From JBCBCP01 sp039178165 (lineage in GTDB: Bacteria > Pseudomonadota > Alphaproteobacteria > Rhodobacterales > Rhodobacteraceae), in the NCBI GenBank assembly GCA_039178165.1, contig JBCDFL010000046.1, positions 1-18,258 of the forward strand: 18,258 bases of DNA. Direction: 5' to 3'. Positions 15,475 through 18,258 of the stretch are shown piece after piece. The notes under the pieces are model-generated. The model was given only the letters and a program-made list of their open reading frames with translations. It was not told the DNA's origin and ran no database searches. Position numbers and translations under genes: made by a program. The stretch's first letter is position 1, and every line of letters begins with the position of its first letter.

Positions 15475-16497
15475 TTAGTTCTTGGTCTTGTCGACCATCT
15501 TGCCGGCGCTGATCCAGGGCATCATGCCGCGCAGCGTTTCGCCGACTTCTTCGATCTGGTGCGCATCGTTCATACGGCGCGTCCCTTTGAAGAAGGGTTG
15601 GCCCACCGAATTTTCCTGCATGAAGTCACGCACGAACTTGCCGGTCTGGATGTCCGTCAGGATCGCTTTCATCCGGGCCTTCGTCTCGTCGTAGGGCAGG
15701 ACGCGCGGGCCGGAGACATACTCGCCATATTCGGCGGTGTTCGAGATCGAGTAGTTCATGTTGGCGATGCCGCCTTCGTAGATCAGGTCCACGATCAGCT
15801 TCACCTCGTGCAGGCACTCGAAGTACGCCATCTCGGGCGCGTAGCCGGCTTCGACCAGCGTCTCGAAGCCCATACGGATCAGCTCGACCAGACCGCCGCA
15901 CAGAACCGCTTGCTCGCCGAAGAGGTCGGTTTCGCATTCCTCGCGGAAGTTCGTCTCGATGATGCCCGAGCGGCCGCCACCGATGGCGGAGCAGTAGCTG
16001 AGGCCGATTTCGAGCGCGCGGCCGGAGGCGTCATTGTCGACGGCCACCAGGCAGGGCACGCCGCCGCCCTTGGTGTATTCGCCGCGCACGGTGTGACCGG
16101 GACCTTTGGGGGCCATCATGATGACGTCGACGCCGGCCTTGGGCTCGATCAGGCCAAAGTGCACGTTCAGGCCGTGGGCGAAGGCAATCGCAGCCCCCTC
16201 GCGCAGGTTGTCGTGGACGTATTTCTTGTACGTCTCAGCCTGCAGTTCGTCGGGCATGGTGAACATGATCAGGTCGGCCCAGGCCGCGGCCTCTGCGATT
16301 TCCATGACCTGCAAGCCTTCGCCTTCGGCCTTGGCCTTGGAGGCGGAGCCGTCGCGCAGGGCGACGACGACGTTCTTCGCGCCGCTGTCGCGCAGGTTGA
16401 GGGCGTGGGCGTGGCCTTGGCTGCCGTAGCCCAGGATGGCGACTCTCATGTCCTTGATGAGGTTCACGTCGCAGTCGCGGTCGTAGTAAACGCGCAT
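15475..16497 (-). CDS. ilvC: Ketol-acid reductoisomerase (NADP+)
   Basis: A 340-residue class I KARI. It converts acetolactate or acetohydroxybutyrate to the dihydroxy acids in valine, leucine and isoleucine synthesis, using NADPH and Mg2+. The Rossmann loop is GYGSQGHAHALNLRDSG (23-39) and the coenzyme loop region is ALRDGSASKAKAEG. His108 lies in FAHGLNVHFG and the MAPKGPGHTVR segment is at 128-138. The metal ligands are Asp191 and Glu195 (ETDLFGEQ) and Glu227/Glu231 (YFECLHEVKLI). The start at 16497 (MRVYYDRD) has GGGAGA upstream and is the family start; the frame remains open to 16686 but without family resemblance. It is transcribed divergently from two Lrp/AsnC regulators, likely its controllers, and ends at a strong terminator. 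Confidence 0.97.
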   Translation of the reverse strand: MRVYYDRDCDVNLIKDMRVAILGYGSQGHAHALNLRDSGAKNVVVALRDGSASKAKAEGEGLQVMEIAEAAAWADLIMFTMPDELQAETYKKYVHDNLREGAAIAFAHGLNVHFGLIEPKAGVDVIMMAPKGPGHTVRGEYTKGGGVPCLVAVDNDASGRALEIGLSYCSAIGGGRSGIIETNFREECETDLFGEQAVLCGGLVELIRMGFETLVEAGYAPEMAYFECLHEVKLIVDLIYEGGIANMNYSISNTAEYGEYVSGPRVLPYDETKARMKAILTDIQTGKFVRDFMQENSVGQPFFKGTRRMNDAHQIEEVGETLRGMMPWISAGKMVDKTKN

Positions 16498-16627
16498 ATC
16501 TGTTCTCCCGATTGATACTGGAGGCGTTCTACCCCAGCGCCGGCCTGGGTGCAGCGTTGTGTTTTGAGTTGTTTTTGGCCAAGTGAAGGTACATTCATGC
16601 AGTGTTTCTTGGAAATGCGAAGAAATC
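16498..16627. promoter_or_regulatory. Divergent ilvC / lrp regulatory region
   Basis: This 130-base region is visibly richer in A and T than its surroundings at about 16555-16627. It holds TTGGCCAA (16575-16582), a perfect palindrome, and a TGAA-N6-TTCA inverted repeat (16584-16597). A spaced inverted repeat CCAAG (16579-16583) / CTTGG (16608-16612) also lies here. Closer to ilvC is a GC hairpin CCCAG / CTGGG (16533-16549) that would fall in the ilvC leader. Lrp-type proteins usually bind AT-rich imperfect palindromes, so 16575-16612 is the best operator candidate. No clear -35/-10 pair stood out. Confidence 0.45.
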
Positions 16628-17083
16628 ATGCTTGACGATATCGACCGCCGTATCCTGCGCCAATGGCAGGCGGACCCGTCCCTCACACCGGCGGATTTGG
16701 CGGAGCGGGCGCGCGTGTCGCCAGGCCAGCTGGCGCGGCGCCAGGCGCGGATGCGCGATATCGGTGTGGTGCAGGGCGTGCGGGCAGGCGTGAACTGGGC
16801 CGCTTTGGGCTACGCGGTGGAGGTGTCGCTGCGCGTGACCCTGGATAAAACCGTGCCGCGCGCCTTCGATGAGTTTCTGGCCGCGGCCCGCGAGGTTGCC
16901 GAAGTGGTTGAGCTTCAGACCTTCCTCGGCCGGGTGGATACGCGCCTGTCGGTCATTGCGCGGGATATGGGGCATTATCAGCACGTCTACCGCACGCGCA
17001 TCCTGGCGCTGCCCCACATCGCGGATGTGGAGGCCTTGATGCATGTCGCCACGCTGAAGGTAGACGAGGCGTTGCCGCTGTGA
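16628..17083 (+). CDS. Lrp/AsnC-family transcriptional regulator (first of tandem pair)
   Basis: A 151-residue protein. The ATG at 16628 gives the family start MLDDIDRRILRQWQ; the earlier GTG at 16583 adds unrelated residues. Residues about 2-60 form the winged helix-turn-helix (LTPADLAERARVSPGQLARR as the helices, then MRDIGVVQGVRAGVNWAALGY). Residues about 70-145 form the RAM-type ligand-binding/oligomerisation domain (VTLDKTVPRAFDEFL, then VVELQTFLGRVDTRLSVIARD, then TRILALPHIADVEA). The segment usually reading TGxxDYLL is replaced by LGRVDTRLS, so effector preference may differ from classical leucine-responsive proteins. It overlaps the next regulator by 4 bases (GTGA) and is divergent from ilvC, pointing to control of branched-chain amino acid synthesis. 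That role is inferred. Confidence 0.85.
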   Translation: MLDDIDRRILRQWQADPSLTPADLAERARVSPGQLARRQARMRDIGVVQGVRAGVNWAALGYAVEVSLRVTLDKTVPRAFDEFLAAAREVAEVVELQTFLGRVDTRLSVIARDMGHYQHVYRTRILALPHIADVEALMHVATLKVDEALPL

Positions 17084-17541
17084 TCGAGCTGGACGAGACC
17101 GATTGGGCCATTTTGCGCGCGCTGGTGCAGGACGCGAGCCAGGGCGCCGGGGCGGTGGGCCGCGCCGTGGGCCTGTCGCAGCCCGCCGCCTGGCGCCGGA
17201 TCAAGCGGCTGCGCACCGCAGGGGTGCTCGCGCCGCCGCGGCTGCGCCTGGATGCAGAGGCGCTGGGGTTTGGCGTCACGGTCTTCTTGGGGGTCAAGCT
17301 GGCGCGCAAAGGCGCCGGCGCGGGGCTTGAGGATTTCGAGCGTGCGGTCTGTGCCATCCCCGAAGTGCAAAGCGTGGAACATGTGCTGGGCCTTTATGAC
17401 TACCGTTTGCGGGTCGTCGCGCGCGATCTACCTGATTTTGAGCGCATCCTGCGCCGCCGCATCATGACGCTGCCCGGCGCGGGTGAGGTGGAGGCAAATG
17501 TCCTGCTCAGCGAAGAGCGCCTGCCGGGGCCGATGGGATGA
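17080..17541 (+). CDS. Lrp/AsnC-family transcriptional regulator (second of tandem pair)
   Basis: A 153-residue protein started by GTG inside the previous stop (GTGA). The helix-turn-helix is at about 5-60 (MIELDETDWAILRALVQDAS, then GRAVGLSQPAAWRRIKRLRT). The RAM domain is at about 65-145, with EHVLGLYDYRLRVVARDLP close to the classical VTGxxDYLLRV segment, then RRRIMTLPGAGEVEANVLLS. It differs clearly from the regulator upstream (different recognition helix and effector loop), so the pair is not a recent duplication. Translational overlap suggests made-together subunits and possibly hetero-oligomers. The gene overlaps the next by 4 bases (ATGA). Confidence 0.87.
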   Translation: MIELDETDWAILRALVQDASQGAGAVGRAVGLSQPAAWRRIKRLRTAGVLAPPRLRLDAEALGFGVTVFLGVKLARKGAGAGLEDFERAVCAIPEVQSVEHVLGLYDYRLRVVARDLPDFERILRRRIMTLPGAGEVEANVLLSEERLPGPMG

Positions 17542-18233
17542 GCGATCTGGAGGCACAGGTCGCGGCGGCCTACGCCCATTTCGACGGCCCGCCGCCGAAG
17601 ATCCTTGGCGTTTGCCTCGATTGCTGCATGTCGCCGGAATACCAGGACGAGATGATGGGCGCGCAGGCAAGCGACATCTCCGACGCGGCGCTTGAGGATT
17701 GGTTCTTTGCCGCCGCGCTCGACCCGATGCCCGAAGATGTGCGGCGGTGGTTGATCCCGCGGGTGCTGGACGCGCTGCTGCGCGATGCGGGCCTGCCGCC
17801 TGTCGGCACGGAAGTGACGTTGGACAGGTTTCGTCCGGGGGATTCGGCCTTTTGGCCGGCGGCGGATCACGCGCGCCTGGCGCAGTTCCAGCGGGATTTC
17901 CTGCGCCGCGCGCTCGGCGCAGCGCCGCGTCTGGACGATACGCTGTGCATGTTTGTGCTGGGCGGCTACGCGATGGGCGACCTAGCAGATCAATTGATGG
18001 CCGCCCCGACCGCAATCCTTGCGCGCAAGCTGCACAGCGATTGGTGCGCGCGGGGCGGGCATCCGTTTTGGGAGACGACCTTTTGGCGCGATCACCCGGG
18101 CGCTGGATCATTCTACCGCTCGGCCCGGCTGTGCGATCATCTGTTTGCTCATGCCGTGCGCCCGGGCGCAGATGCGGCGGAGGAGGCGATGGAGGTCGCC
18201 GAGCTGATCCTTGACTACGGCGGCGGGCGGTAG
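17538..18233 (+). CDS. Unrecognised 231-residue protein with C-x2-C-C motif
   Basis: ATG overlaps the stop of the second Lrp gene (ATGA), making it the third member of a tightly coupled operon. No family is recognised. Visible features: no signal peptide or membrane helix; ILGVCLDCCMSPEYQDEMM near the N-terminus, with Cys26, Cys29 and Cys30 close enough for metal or Fe-S binding or a redox pair. Further on are a predicted helical, acidic middle (DPMPEDVRRWLIPRVLDALL), aromatic-rich HPFWETTFWRDHPGAGSFY, and a helical C-terminus (AAEEAMEVAELILDYGGG). Cytoplasmic location is likely. The overlap suggests a job tied to the regulators, but no function can be assigned. The last 25 bases of the window hold nothing recognisable. 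Confidence 0.75.
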   Translation: MSDLEAQVAAAYAHFDGPPPKILGVCLDCCMSPEYQDEMMGAQASDISDAALEDWFFAAALDPMPEDVRRWLIPRVLDALLRDAGLPPVGTEVTLDRFRPGDSAFWPAADHARLAQFQRDFLRRALGAAPRLDDTLCMFVLGGYAMGDLADQLMAAPTAILARKLHSDWCARGGHPFWETTFWRDHPGAGSFYRSARLCDHLFAHAVRPGADAAEEAMEVAELILDYGGGR

Positions 18234-18258
18234 GGCGGCCCAGGCGCCGGTATGCCGA

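Noticed and set aside
16498..16686. N-terminal extension of IlvC, and a possible leader peptide upstream of ilvC
   Set aside because: KARI starts at MRVYYDRD with a good ribosome-binding site. The ATG-started leader frame on the minus strand is not enriched in Leu, Ile or Val codons in a run and lacks a terminator/antiterminator pair.
1..18258. Mobile element, CRISPR, phage or defence system
   Set aside because: No transposase, integrase, direct repeat array, att-like duplication or toxin/antitoxin pair was seen; gene content is core metabolism and envelope functions.

Overview
The window looks like a chromosomal segment of a marine-type alphaproteobacterium of the Rhodobacteraceae (Roseobacter group). 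The G+C content is high throughout. Several neighbourhoods are typical of that group as I remember it: glyQ / small membrane protein (DUF6446-like) / glyS / PPDK-like; folB-folP-glmM; and ilvC divergent from Lrp-type regulators. The taxonomic call rests on protein resemblance and gene order, not on a marker gene. I see no rRNA, complete tRNA, insertion sequence, CRISPR array, integrase or phage gene, and no stretch over 300 bases without a gene.

Left part (1-3745): the 3' end of a TrkH-type potassium transporter overlaps by one base with a thiamine-diphosphate decarboxylase of the 5-guanidino-2-oxopentanoate decarboxylase / acetolactate synthase type. Facing it on the minus strand is a secreted protein with a SPOR-like region, a peptidoglycan-binding domain and a trypsin-like domain whose catalytic His and Ser positions appear to be lost.

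Middle left (3902-10160): glycyl-tRNA synthetase alpha (glyQ), a small membrane-anchored protein overlapping it by 4 bases, a structured 139-base spacer with inverted repeats, glycyl-tRNA synthetase beta (glyS), then a GTG-started 846-residue relative of pyruvate phosphate dikinase. That protein keeps the phosphohistidine and PEP/pyruvate domains but has a strongly altered nucleotide-binding domain.

Middle right (10288-14269): an exported SleB-type cell wall hydrolase, then a tight operon folB-folP-glmM (3-base gap, then 4-base overlap). It links folate synthesis to UDP-GlcNAc precursor supply. FolB carries an unexplained C-terminal half of about 150 residues.

Right part (14266-18233): an EamA-family transporter on the minus strand overlaps glmM convergently by 4 bases. 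Next come a 56-residue single-pass membrane protein, a strong bidirectional terminator and ilvC on the minus strand. Divergent from ilvC is a three-gene operon with two 4-base overlaps: two dissimilar Lrp/AsnC regulators and an unrecognised protein with a C-x2-C-C motif. The shared 130-base intergenic region is the likely control point for branched-chain amino acid synthesis.

Nothing here is a clearly new defence or mobile system. The best leads are the altered PPDK-like enzyme, the pseudo-protease, the FolB fusion, the paired regulators with their orphan partner, and the glyS leader element.
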